A DNA stretch of 64,000 nucleotides, taken from the NCBI GenBank assembly GCA_003194525.1, contig NBIV01000285.1, positions 40,123 through 104,122 of the forward strand, read 5' to 3'. Origin of the DNA: Gracilariopsis chorda. Lineage: Eukaryota; Rhodophyta; Florideophyceae; Gracilariales; Gracilariaceae. A model generated the notes under the pieces. That model had not been told where the DNA came from, searched no databases, and saw only the letters and a program-made list of their open reading frames with translations. Position 1 is the stretch's first letter; the number at the start of each line of letters is the position of its first letter. A program made the translations under genes and the position numbers. Shown in pieces: positions 11,789 through 21,548 of the stretch.

Positions 11789-11862
11789 GGGATCATCACA
11801 TGGACGCTGCTACTTGTGAGCTTGACACCTAGTCCGACCAGATGTAGCGTGTTACGAAACGC

Positions 11863-11868
11863 AATAAA
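11863..11868 (+). terminator. Polyadenylation signal AATAAA
   Basis: AATAAA 75 nt after the stop codon of the cysteine-rich secreted protein gene, at a usual distance for a poly(A) signal. Confidence 0.5.
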
Positions 11869-11869
11869 C

Positions 11870-12889
11870 GTGAGCCCGTCTCTCTAAGCTTCTGCTCTTT
11901 AACTGTGCGGGAGCAGTGGACAGGACATAGTCATGCATTTGATCTCCTCTAATGAAGGAGCTTGCTTCCCGAATCGACGTCCCACTGAAACAAGTTTACC
12001 GGCGCAGAGCCTGCGCTGAGCACCAGAGATCGCGACGCCAGTTCCAGTACACAAGAACAGCCATGAGAGAAGCCATACATATCCGTACCGCGATATGACA
12101 CGTCTGCGACGCCTGGAATGTTGTAACTGGGTGAACCTTTCTCAAGGCCCACTGCAACTGCGCTCATTCCCACTTTCGTAGCGAAGCAATTTGCGTTTCG
12201 TGTTCTGTTGCAGTTGACGAAGCGGGCTGGTGCACGAGCAGTAGCACAATGTTTCTCAACGTAGCCTGAGAGGCGAGAAATACTGCTTTGCAATGCGTGT
12301 ATTGCCACACAGTAACGCGAACATGTCACATGTCGCATGTCGGTACGGGCGGTTCTTGAAGAGGTTGTGAATGGCTTAGGCGCAAACGCATTGTAATGAT
12401 GATATGGCGAATGGTTCTCTATCTGTTGCACGGCAAGCAAATTAGGAAGGAGCACTATGTGCAACAGGTAAAGATAGTTAACTTTAGCAGATGAAGCGGA
12501 GGCGATCCAAGATTACAAGGGTATTGTGGATAAAAAGTGCTCCAGCAGGTTGGAAGCATGCTAGACATGCACCCACACGCGACGTCGTGCATCTTCCGGT
12601 ATGGGTCGCGGATGCTCTGCCGTCGTGATTGATGCATCGCTGATGCATTGCTGTGATGCAACACGCGCAACTCACACCTTCCCGATGCAGGATCGCTCCC
12701 TTCTCTGTAAACACAGGTCTTCAAAGACTGAATAAAGCTCTAGCATGCATTGGACGAGTTTCGTTCTCCGTCGGTGATTGTCTGGGAAGTGAGTTACGTC
12801 CGCGACGGACTACCAACCTTGTATGAGCGCCTCGGCTGAACCATGCGATAAACTTGGGAACATTGGCGTCGGCAACGTATCCAGCACTG
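11870..12889. other. Intergenic; no supported gene
   Basis: A 171-codon minus-strand frame (11949-12464) and overlapping shorter ones are present but show no domain, signal peptide or repeat. I cannot separate them from chance frames. The left end of the Harbinger element follows. Confidence 0.4.
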
Positions 12890-12892
12890 TTA
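12890..12892. repeat. TTA target-site duplication, left copy
   Basis: TTA directly precedes the left TIR of the Harbinger element and is repeated at 15990-15992. A 3-bp TTA/TWA duplication is the hallmark of PIF/Harbinger insertion. Confidence 0.85.
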
Positions 12893-12906
12893 GGGCGTTC
12901 CCAACC
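12893..12906 (+). repeat. Left terminal inverted repeat of Harbinger
   Basis: GGGCGTTCCCAACC, exact reverse complement of 15976-15989. Confidence 0.9.
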
Positions 12907-13393
12907 GTTACCGTAAACCCCAAATCCAACATAGCAGTCCAGTATTTGCTCAAAATTTGACCCCCAACCGTTGACGCAATTCTCAAAACTCGGCCTAAAA
13001 ATTTTAGTCCACCCTAAATCCCACACGTTTTGGGCCAGCTCCCTAAAAGCTCTGGTAGCTCTGCATGGTTACCCGCCCCATCTCCGGTCGTATCGTCTTC
13101 GTCACCCCCCTCCGGGGTGACGCCGCGTTGTTTGGCATTCGCGCACTCCATCTTGGCACAACCTTGTTGTGTTTTGCACGGAACATTTTGGCGCCAAGAA
13201 TGACGAAATGCAAACACTTTGTTGGCTTGCGCATGGCGCCAAAAGACCTATTACGATCTGTCCATCGACCAACGGAGCCCAAATTGCAATGATTGCACTG
13301 ATTACCCGCCTTTGAACGCCTTAGAAATAACTTGACGGTAACCTTTTGAGGTGTGCACCTTAAGACTTTGGCAGTCGGTTGCTTGTTAAAGCA

Positions 13394-14449
13394 ATGAGTG
13401 GGGAGGAAGCAGCTTGTGCGCAAAATGGTTTGGAAGAAGGAGGCAGCCCAAGTAGAGGGAAGAATCTGACATGGGACGAAGAAGAAACGCAGGCGTTAGT
13501 GCGTGCGGCTGCTGCCGTTTGTACTGATCCGGCTGTGGGCTCTAGCATGTCAGGAGCGGAGCTCGGGCGTCGCATTCGCAGTGTCTTTATCAAAGACAAT
13601 GGACGCCCGCAACATGCATGCTCACTACGGCGCACTGGGTGTGAACTGGACCAAAGGAGGTGGGACGGACGATCAGCAGATGGGTGTAGGAAGTATTGGG
13701 ACAGGATTCGTGCGGAGTGCACACGCTTCAAGGCTTGTTACGACAGAGTTATAGCGATGAATCTAACTGGAAATGTAGGACCGGAGGACTTGATTCGATG
13801 TGCAGCCTTAATTTACAGTGATGGAAGTAACTCCTTATCCCACCTCTACGACTGCGTGAGAAATCCAAATTACCACATAGCGAAGCGATTCAAATTCAAA
13901 ACCTCGTTTACCTTCTTAAACGAAAACACTATTCTACTACAGGCTAATGGTATTGATGAGGTTAAAAAGAGTGGTGATGTTTTGTTGGAGAGGCCAATGG
14001 GGACAAAGAAGGCCAAGAAATTGAAGGAGGGAAAAGTCGATGGAGCACGAAGTGGACAGGACGGGTTTGCGGATTCAATTCGCCGCATTGAAAGTATACT
14101 GTCTGACTCAGTGCGAGAGAAGGCACTCATGGCAAAAGAGAAGGTGGCACTACAGAGAGAAAAGCTGGACTGGGAAATGGCAAGCAAACTGTTGGCATCG
14201 GAATCTGGAGTATCCCTTGAAGAGAAAAGAGAAATACGAAGTCTCTTAAAATGTCGTTTACTTCGCAGACTTGCGTGCGGTGGCGAGAATAATACGCACC
14301 CCAACAAGAAGAGGCGTATGTCGCTAGAAGAACATGAAGAGATGCACACTGTCCAGGCAAAAGTTTCCGGGAACAATCAAACTGCTGAGGCACTACTGCA
14401 GCTGTCGACAAGAATGGAAAACACCGTGAACACGGACGTTGAGCAATAA
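13394..14449 (+). CDS. Harbinger Myb/SANT-like accessory protein
   Basis: 351 residues from the ATG at 13394; the frame is open 15 nt further but without an ATG. The N-terminal 100 residues contain a trihelix/Myb-like pattern (LTWDEEETQALVRA, then W and the RSADGCRKYWDRIR helix). The middle has PMGTKKAKKLKEG, the signature of the NAM-associated C-terminal domain seen in Harbinger ORF1 proteins, followed by a long charged helix (KALMAKEKVALQREK). In characterised Harbinger systems the Myb-like protein helps the transposase enter the nucleus and bind the element ends. Its neighbour is the convergent transposase. An AATAAA overlaps its stop codon at 14445-14450. The frame is intact, and codon use is like host genes. 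Confidence 0.85.
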   Translation: MSGEEAACAQNGLEEGGSPSRGKNLTWDEEETQALVRAAAAVCTDPAVGSSMSGAELGRRIRSVFIKDNGRPQHACSLRRTGCELDQRRWDGRSADGCRKYWDRIRAECTRFKACYDRVIAMNLTGNVGPEDLIRCAALIYSDGSNSLSHLYDCVRNPNYHIAKRFKFKTSFTFLNENTILLQANGIDEVKKSGDVLLERPMGTKKAKKLKEGKVDGARSGQDGFADSIRRIESILSDSVREKALMAKEKVALQREKLDWEMASKLLASESGVSLEEKREIRSLLKCRLLRRLACGGENNTHPNKKRRMSLEEHEEMHTVQAKVSGNNQTAEALLQLSTRMENTVNTDVEQ

Positions 14450-14476
14450 AATAACCGTCTTTGTTACTGCATTGTC

Positions 14477-15811
14477 TTACACATCTCCTTCATTATCACC
14501 ATGCGTGTTCCAAATGTTCGAGATTAGTGCATCTTGCAGTCTCAAATGGTTTTGTACATCGTCCACAGGGTCTAGCAGTTCTCTCCAAATATTTGCTTGT
14601 TCATAACTACAGTTAGGATGTGAAACAGTATCATAAAGAGTACCACTTGTCTGCACCTCGTGTTCGCCCACACGAAATTTTGCGGTTCCGTTGTAACCGC
14701 GCTCTTCTGCAACCATATTATGTAGAATCGAACAGCACAATACAATATTATTCAAATCCTCCCGATTTCCCAACCGCGCGGGACGATCCAAAATTTCAAA
14801 CTGTCCGAAGAGCGCAGCAAAGACCCTTTCAACACTCTTGCGCGCCGATGAGTGCACTGCAGTATACAGACGCTGTTTTTTCGACTTTGCATCAGGATGC
14901 GGTTTTGCAAAGAATCTCAGACGAGGGTATATCCCGTCTGACAAGAAAAAGAACCACTCAATGGGAATGCCAGAAATGTTAGTACTAGGTTTGATCAGTG
15001 GCCATTTTCCATTTCGAATATCATTAAACAAAGAACTTTGTGACATAATAGATATATCATTCTTAGCTCCCGGGCTGCCAAACATCATGTGCCAAATATG
15101 TAGCTTATCGTCACACACAACCTCCATCCGTAACATCGGCTTGTTCTCCTTACCCTTATACTGTCCATGCCAAGCTACAGGACAGTTCCTCCACTCCCAA
15201 CCTGAACAGTCTACAGCACCAAGGCATCCAGGGAAGCCTAGTCTAGAATAATCACTTTCAATCTTCTTAATATCACTCTCCGATGGGCGTCTTAGATGTT
15301 CATCTCGAAAGCACTCCACAACCGTTCTGTAGAATTCTTTCAGAGTAGAAAGCAATGTGGACTCATGCAGTCGAATATACGACACTAAATGATCTGCAGA
15401 AACACCAGAACTGAGCTGCAAAAGTGCACCAGTCATTTTCTGATCAGTCGTTGCTCCAAATGTCCAACTTGCATCTTTGCGCTGTAGAAAGAAGGAGTTT
15501 GCCTGGCAAAGAGCGGATCGCAGTTTTTCGTATATTGGTCTTGTTATTGCAAAGCGACGTTCAAATTCTGCAACACTAAACATCGGCGAGCGGTGAATAT
15601 GAATTCGACAGAAGTAATCTAAATCAATTTGGTGTGTTCCTTGTTTACGGCCAATCTTACGGTTCTTTTGTCGACCGGCATACGAGCCTCCTTTCTTTGT
15701 TATCAGGGGTCCATCGGAAAGTTTGCGGTACATGCCGTTGAGGATGTACAAAATTGAGTGATGAATAATGTCCTCATCAGAGGAAGACGAAGAAGAAGAA
15801 TCGGTTGACAT
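14477..15811 (-). CDS. PIF/Harbinger DDE transposase
   Basis: The frame is open from 16027, but everything upstream of 15989 lies outside the element and 15976-15989 is the right TIR, so I place the start at the internal ATG at 15811 (MSTDSSSS), giving 444 residues. The catalytic core shows the DDE_Tnp_4 triad: Asp in GCLGAVDCSGWEW, Asp in FFLSDGIYP and Glu in ARKSVERVFAALF, with PGAKNDISI between the first two. The N-terminal part holds a helix-turn-helix-like region (MFSVAEFERRFAITRP). The family cuts and pastes DNA and prefers TWA targets; here the element is flanked by TTA. No internal stop or frameshift is present. If the flanking ATG at 16027 were used by read-in transcription, the protein would gain 72 residues. 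Confidence 0.9.
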   Translation of the reverse strand: MSTDSSSSSSSDEDIIHHSILYILNGMYRKLSDGPLITKKGGSYAGRQKNRKIGRKQGTHQIDLDYFCRIHIHRSPMFSVAEFERRFAITRPIYEKLRSALCQANSFFLQRKDASWTFGATTDQKMTGALLQLSSGVSADHLVSYIRLHESTLLSTLKEFYRTVVECFRDEHLRRPSESDIKKIESDYSRLGFPGCLGAVDCSGWEWRNCPVAWHGQYKGKENKPMLRMEVVCDDKLHIWHMMFGSPGAKNDISIMSQSSLFNDIRNGKWPLIKPSTNISGIPIEWFFFLSDGIYPRLRFFAKPHPDAKSKKQRLYTAVHSSARKSVERVFAALFGQFEILDRPARLGNREDLNNIVLCCSILHNMVAEERGYNGTAKFRVGEHEVQTSGTLYDTVSHPNCSYEQANIWRELLDPVDDVQNHLRLQDALISNIWNTHGDNEGDV

Positions 15812-15975
15812 GCTCTGGTTCTTCTGCAACCACCGAAGGATTTCGGTTCTTAGTCGAGTTAAGGTTTTGCGACCATTCGGAGTGCCAATGGTGCCGGGCA
15901 GCCTATATTGAGCTGGTGTTTGTCTTCCAATGAGGTTTGCGCATTTGGCCTCGTTTTCTAGCGATTTGGGCAGAT

Positions 15976-15989
15976 GGTTGGGAACGCCC
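15976..15989 (-). repeat. Right terminal inverted repeat of Harbinger
   Basis: GGTTGGGAACGCCC, exact reverse complement of the left end at 12893-12906. It lies inside the open frame that continues past the transposase start. Confidence 0.9.
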
Positions 15990-15992
15990 TTA
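15990..15992. repeat. TTA target-site duplication, right copy
   Basis: Matches TTA at 12890-12892. Confidence 0.85.
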
Positions 15993-16450
15993 GTGTAGTT
16001 CTTGGCCTTCTGGAGATGAGTAAGCATGTTTCAAGATAGGTTTTCTGTGAAATCGAAACAAGGACGACCGTCGCCGACTAGACGTAGCTGAGCGACCCCT
16101 TCCAGTCCAGCCAATCAAGTAAGAGAGGCCGGCTAGGATGCTGGATTTTTGCAGAAAGAAAAGTTCTTTGATACGAACTCCTACTGCGCTTTGGGAATTA
16201 TTGGGGCACAAGCTGATCCAGCTTCTCGCGGTGTGCAGTCTTCCCACCATTATCGAGTAATGGAGGGGAAACGGATCACGCAAGCGGAACCCCAAAAGAA
16301 TACAACTCTAAACGGGAATCTAAGTAGCGTGACCTCCAAACCAACAACAACATACAAAAGAGCGCCTGGTGGCAAAGCCCTCTCATCTTGCAATGTGCTC
16401 TCTTCTCCTGCTCCCCGTCAAACTTCTTACGATGGTACGAAAATCAATGT
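15993..16450. other. Intergenic spacer, nothing recognised
   Basis: Lies between the Harbinger element and the truncated Copia LTR. Open frames cross it on both strands without recognisable domains. Confidence 0.4.
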
Positions 16451-16547
16451 TGTCATCACGTAGTGTACACGTAGCGACACACAATAAAGTCCCTGCCCGC
16501 CGGCGAGACCGCCAGAGGGAAGAGAGCATCGATTCTCTCTTGTCTCA
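16451..16547 (+). repeat. Copia LTR 3' end, left copy of a 97-bp direct repeat
   Basis: 97 bp matching 29870-29966 with one mismatch by eye, ending TTGTCTCA in both places. The right copy follows a Copia RNase H terminus and the left copy precedes a Copia gag start, so both are read as LTR 3' ends of one element. The left copy lacks the upstream part of the LTR. Confidence 0.75.
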
Positions 16548-16788
16548 GGTTATGGGCACCAGCGCGCCACAGCGCCACAAACATAAACAACCGCAATCGA
16601 TCCGCGGTCAGAGCGTTGCTCCCGTGTTTCCCGGTCAGAGCGTTGCTCCCGTATCTCCCTGTCTTCGTCCACATTCGTTTTCCCACCTCACGGACCGCGA
16701 AAAACGTGCGCAATACCATGAAACTAGTTTCATCTGGTCAGAATTGTGGACAAACGCCAAACTTCAAACCACCAGCTCCAGGTATACA

Positions 16789-17021
16789 ATGAGCGGACCC
16801 TCTCAATCTAGTTTCCCTGCAATGCCAATCACTCATCCTTCCTGGCGGTTTACAGAAGAAATCGTTGAACTCACTGCATAACATTATATCCAGTGGAGAC
16901 AAAACCTTGACGATATTCTTACGGAACATGAATATCAACAACTCTTTTCCACCACATTTCAACCCACTACCAGCGAAGACCACAAAGCGACCGCCAGTCT
17001 CCCCCGGATAATTACAAAAAG
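16789..17021 (+). pseudogene. Copia gag 5' fragment, cut by gypsy element 1
   Basis: Begins at an ATG 242 nt after the LTR end. Translation shows FTEEIVELTA, a stop at 16879-16881, then HYIQWRQNLDDILTEHEYQ in the same frame. The pattern L-T-x-x-NY-x-x-W-x-x-x-L-x-x-x-L is the start of Copia gag. The fragment stops where gypsy element 1 begins. The in-frame stop and the truncation make it non-functional. Confidence 0.6.
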
Positions 17022-17846
17022 TGTGGTGCAATGCCCCAAAGGGGAAAAAAACCGAAAGACGTTCGGGATCTTCCTCTCACGAGGTTAACCCAGTTGGATA
17101 GAGCCCTCCCAGAGGTGTCACGGCGAAGCCGGTTTGTAAGACCAGGGACACCTGTCACGACTCGCGCAGGGAGGTGAAGGCGAAGAATCGGTATCCGCGT
17201 GAGCGGGGTGTGATCCTCAGTAGAGGTATGTTTCCACGTAAGTGGGGGTGTGTGAGCGGATGCTTACACGAGGGCCGCGGATAGCGGGAGGTGCTACCCT
17301 AAAAAGGGGGAAAAAAAAGGGCGAAGAGGAGGAAGAGAGGACGATGTGAGTCGCGAGAGCGACGAACAGATACGGCGATGCCGGTAACAATATCCCTATA
17401 CAGGGCGAAACACCAATATGATTGGAACAATTGTACTCCCAAGGATGGGCTTCTTTAGATGTGCAAGGGGGTTAGATGTCCCGTGGTTTACGGCGTTTCC
17501 CTCCAAGGAGGAGTAGAATACGCGCGCAAGCGGCAACAACTAGAGCCAATTCTCCAGGTTGGGGTCCCTTGTTGGGGAGGGTTTACTGGTGCGACGGCAG
17601 TGCGCCGTCGCACTAAGTACTAGCTTCCCAGAAATGGGTGTGAAAATAATAAATAATATGAGCTAAAATACTCCACATTTCGTGGCAACATCCACTACTG
17701 TGGCCAACCGCCAATTGACCCAAAACCGTGTCCCACGTGTCCATATCCACCATAGTGGGGCGTAGTTCATATACACACTACACAACCGATAATATCGGGA
17801 GAGCGTTCAAGTACCCAAAATCTCTGCCTGAGGGCGTTGCACTTCA
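17022..17846 (-). repeat. 3' LTR of gypsy element 1
   Basis: 825 bp, nearly identical to 27903-28724. On the element strand it begins TGAAGTGCAACG and ends TTGCACCACA. The close match between the two LTRs indicates a recent insertion. Confidence 0.92.
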
Positions 17847-17860
17847 TATCCCCCCCTAAG
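17847..17860 (-). promoter_or_regulatory. Polypurine tract of element 1
   Basis: On the element strand the sequence just before the 3' LTR is CTTAGGGGGGGATA; a G-rich tract at this place primes plus-strand DNA synthesis in LTR elements. The same tract, with eight G, precedes the 3' LTR of element 2. Confidence 0.75.
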
Positions 17861-17901
17861 ACAGGAAAACGACCGCGGACGCGGAGGATTACCAGACGAA
17901 A

Positions 17902-19689
17902 ATGGGTGATAAAAGCGCGTGCTCTGTCTCCGGTTCTCCGGTAAACCCCTCTGCATCAGAGTCATCGAGCGCACAAACAACAACAACAGCCACCCTCCAA
18001 AAGGGAAAAATGAACGACGACAACAACATCAACAACCACAGCCAACCTCCGAGACTTCTCGGGCGATACACCACCGGTTTCCGGTCAGTTCCCCTGCCTC
18101 AGGGTGATCGAAATCCGGTACAACCGGGGAATATGGCTGCTGCAGCCGACCATCCCTTCGCACTACCACCTTCGGTGGTGTCCTCCGGAACCACTCCGGT
18201 GTCCAGCTGGCCAACCTACAACACCCTGGTGGGGCTCAACCCGATGAATTGGAATCACGCGTCGCGCCTGCGCCTTGCCCCGTGGTTTCACCCGGTCGCT
18301 GTCCTCAATGAGGGATTGGTCACCGCTTATGCGGATGGCTCAGACACCCTTCCGGGGCATCTGCCCAGAGCAGTCACCCCATCGGGGGATTGGCGTCACC
18401 GGATTGCGATTCCGCGTCACCACCTCCGAAGAAATTCGGGCGAGACCGTCGCTGCGGCACAGACCGCGTTGACACGCATGGCGTATCAACGGCAGAGCCG
18501 GGCTCCATTCGATGTACCGGTCCCACCGGAGTTTGGCTTCGACGGTAGCTACTTCCGCATTCGCGGGGAGATTGGGTACGGCGAGAACCTGTTCCGCCTC
18601 GAGACCCTCGCTTGGAGGAATTTCCCCGCAGCGCGGCAAGAAGCCCTTTGCTGGGAGCGACCGATTATTCGGGCGGAGTTCAGGTACCTTCCCCGGCAAT
18701 ACCGGTCCAACTTTCTCCAAAACTTCATCCGCTACGAGTGGCGTTGGCGATCCCGATTCGGGTATTTTATCCCGTATCAGAACGTGGAGATAGAGCGGAT
18801 TGCGCCGCCTCACCGACTAGGTCGGTATGTAGCACTCCCCGAGTGGTGGCGCTTCCATGAAGCCTGCCGGGGGTGCTACATAGAACTCCCGCCGGTACTT
18901 ACGTACCTCGGTTCGCTGCTCATGCAGGATCCCCGGTCGGGGTTGTGGTCCGTAGTGGTTACGGATTGGGCGGCCCGCACTGCGGCTTAAATCTTCAACG
19001 AGGCGTACGACCAGTATCTTCTCTGGTTCCTTCAACCGCGTGTGCGGGCAGCGATCCGAAACCTGGATCTTCGCATCCCCCTTGGGGGCCAGGCCAACAA
19101 TGAAGAGGTCCTCCAATTACTTGGGTACATTGACAGCGTTAGCTGGAGTGAGGTCCCGCTGGAGCAAAGCGGTCGTCTGGATGGCGGTAGCGGTAACACC
19201 GGTGGTCCGGGACTCGGTAGAAACACCGCCCTTGTGGGGGATTTTATCTACTTCGACCCCTGGGAGTTCCGGGAAATTTCCTCCGAGGAGGGGCGCGAGC
19301 TTCGCGATACGCCCCGGCATGTGCCGGAAGACCACCCGGTGGGGTACGTCGATTCTGACGACAACTACCGCGCATACGGTGGGGATGACCCAATGGTCGA
19401 TAACGAACCCGAAGAACCCGGGGAGATGGACGTAGAGGAAACCGGCGCTAGCGCGGAAGCTTTCTCAGAGGGGGTATCTCCGGCCGAGCCGGCTGCTGAC
19501 CCTTCGGCGGCAAGTGCCGGACCTTCTATCCCCAGCGGGGTGACGGCGAATGAAAACGAAATCATCGCATGTTTCCTCCGGGGTGCCGGTCTTAGCGCTG
19601 CCGAGGTATCGGGGGATGTCACCACCATGGCGGACGCGTTGGCCTACCGCCTTGCTGGGGGTTACGCCCCGGACGATGGGGGTGAGTGA
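17902..19689 (+). pseudogene. Antisense ORF of gypsy element 1, one in-frame stop
   Basis: This frame runs opposite to gag-pol, between the chromodomain and the 3' LTR. It starts at an ATG 56 nt from the LTR inner edge and stays open for 595 codons except for TAA at 18988-18990; element 2 has TAT (Tyr) at that codon, so the ancestral frame was continuous. The product has a low-complexity Gln/Asn/Ser/Thr N-terminus (about 1-60), a middle rich in Trp, Tyr, Phe and Arg (about 200-400, including NFIRYEWRWRSRFGYF and PEWWRFHEACRGCY), and an acidic Ala/Pro/Glu tail. I recognise no domain. Some plant gypsy elements such as Grande carry an antisense gene at the same place, so this may be a convergent or related accessory gene. 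It converges on pol with about 190 bp between stops. Function unknown. Confidence 0.8.
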
Positions 19690-19880
19690 ACCCTCTAGTC
19701 CAGTTTCCTGGTTCTTCTTTCCCTGGCTATGCCAGTTAGTGTAGTGTAGTATTGTGGGGAGCTAGCTGCTCCCTTGAATAAACTTTCCCGTTTAGAACGG
19801 TGCTTCTCGGTTGAGTTCCCCGTCTTCGACGGACTTTGCCTTGTTATCCTTTCCTTTCGCTCTCCGCTCGCGCGGCAACG

Positions 19881-20675
19881 TTACCCAACTTGGGCATTAA
19901 GCAGCGTGGCTGGGGCTGCAGTTCCCGTTTGACGGTGGTATCGCAGGACCTGCGACCGTGGGAGGTGTTCGATTGGCTCCCACGTATCCCCACTGGGGTC
20001 ATACCCGTACCAGCGGACGCGGTATTGTAGAATACCATCCTGGTCCCAGGTGTGTCCGACAAGTCGGTCTACTACGAACTCTCGTTCGTAGACCTGCCGG
20101 CCGTGCCGGGTGGTGGTTGTAATCCCTGGCGAGGGTTGCCCGCGGTGCGGTATAATGTCCCTTAGCAGGGTGTTCGGCGATAACTCCGACGTTGCCGTGC
20201 GCTGTCCTAGTGGCCGCTGCTCATACGGGAAAATATCCCTCAAGAGGGTGTGTGGTGTCACGGTTTTCACCGGCAAGTCGTTCCGCAGAGGGGTGTCGTT
20301 GTTCCCGTCTTCACGGTAGGCCGGGCGAACCGCCAGTCGGCGGGGGACTTGGGTTCCGCCTTCGCGGTTGAGCTCACGAACCGCGAGTTTGCGGGAAGAT
20401 GACCGCTCCTGCGGGATCGTCATTTCCACAATCCCCTGGGGGGTCCCGTGCGACACGGTGATTGGGTGGCAAACCGCCTCCCTGCCAGGCGCACGAGCGC
20501 TCTGCACCATACGTTCCGGCGATGCCGTGGTGTCCCCGGCTACTGACGGGTTGCCTGGGGCTAACTCCGGTACACCGGTATTTTGGTCAAAATTCCCCTC
20601 TGGGGGGTGCCGGGCAGGTGCCGATGACACCCTTTTCAGGGGAATTGCCCCTAAGCGTGGTGCAACCATCTCCAT
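19881..20675 (-). pseudogene. Chromodomain end of element 1 pol
   Basis: The last 75 residues of this frame hold a chromodomain: YEREFVVDRLVGHT, then LQYRVRWYGYDPSGDTWEP and IEHLPRSQVLRYH, with the aromatic residues that form the methyl-lysine cage. In chromoviruses this module follows integrase and guides insertion to chosen chromatin. The preceding part is a Pro/Arg/Thr-rich spacer. In element 2 the spacer is continuous with integrase, so here the chromodomain has been cut off from pol by frameshifts near 20600 and 21500. Ends at 19881, tail to tail with the antisense ORF. Confidence 0.85.
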
Positions 20676-21456
20676 GAGGAAGAGCAGCGTCCGGTACGAC
20701 CTGTTTCGAGCGTGCGATGGCGCGCGTTATTCCCGAGTTCCTCGGTTCTTCGCCGCAGCGTTGCGGGGGTTGGCGCAAATTATTCCCCGTAGCGGGGGCT
20801 TCGATTCCGTCAACGACGGGAGGCGTTTCCGGTGCTTGCGAGCCAGGGCTTAGAGCTTCGACTGCGGCTTGGCTGCCTTTTTCCCCAAGAGGGGTGTGGG
20901 TATTTCCCTGTGAGGCCGGCGTATCTGGGCGCCCCTTCTCTGCAAGGCGCGGGTCTGATCGACCTGATTGAACCGCTTCCGCGGGGACTTCCGCCAACGG
21001 CGGCTTCGAGGCATCGCCCTGCTCAGGGGATTGGGGGCAATCGTCACCATACTCCCTTGTCGGGGATCCTTCCCTGACAGGGGTGTGCGGTAGTTGCGCT
21101 TCAACTTCCCGTGTAGCACGGTATGTTTTCCGCGTTTGTGGCGATGCCTCCGGGGATGGATTGGGCGATTGCCTTTCCGCTGCTGCGGTATTGGAGTGAG
21201 GCTTCTCGTTTTCCCGTGACAAACGGTGTATTTGCCGCTCTTGCGGGGCCTGCGCGTCTGGTTCCTGTTGCACAGCACTGCCCGGGAACGGGGGATTAGT
21301 GTCGCGTGACATACTCCGTGCTCCACGGTCAGTGTTCCGTATGTTACGGTGTGTTTCCCGTTGCGACGGCGATATCGTTCCTCGAAAACGAGTGTTCTGC
21401 TCCCCCTCCTTAGACGGAGCGGCGGGATAAGGGATAACAGGGATAAGGGATAACAT
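20587..21456 (-). pseudogene. Proline-rich spacer between integrase and chromodomain, element 1
   Basis: 289 codons of low-complexity Pro, Glu, Arg and Ala sequence lining up with the segment that joins integrase to the chromodomain in element 2. It contains about 50 residues absent from element 2 (between 21130 and 20990), showing an indel between copies. It overlaps the next frame by about 90 bp, which marks a frameshift rather than separate genes. Confidence 0.7.
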
Positions 21457-21548
21457 TCCCCGCCTGGCGGGTATAGATGCGCGCCAGTGGGGCGGACGTG
21501 GTAGGGGCGGGCGCTGAGGGGCCCGAATTACCCGGCTGAGCCGGTTAG

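Larger units (their letters stand above)
12893..15989. mobile_element. Complete PIF/Harbinger DNA transposon
   Basis: A 3,097-bp element bounded by perfect 14-bp terminal inverted repeats, GGGCGTTCCCAACC at 12893 and its complement ending at 15989, flanked by TTA on both sides. The TIRs extend imperfectly inward with a shared CCCAAATC block. It carries the two genes typical of the superfamily, a Myb/SANT-like ORF (plus) and a DDE transposase (minus), arranged tail to tail with 27 bp between stop codons. Both ORFs are open, so the copy may be young and possibly active. Confidence 0.9.

Noticed and set aside
11949-12464. 171-codon minus-strand frame
   Set aside because: No recognisable domain, promoter or homolog; left as intergenic.
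14620-15251. Plus-strand open frames within the Harbinger transposase region
   Set aside because: They are shadows of the minus-strand transposase, whose DDE motifs and element context are clear.
16025-16027. ATG at 16027 as the transposase start
   Set aside because: It lies outside the transposon, beyond the right TIR and TTA duplication, so it cannot be the element's own start.
20850-21326. 158-codon and other alternative frames in the pol spacer of element 1
   Set aside because: The low-complexity, GC-rich spacer is open in several frames; only the one that aligns with element 2 pol is kept.
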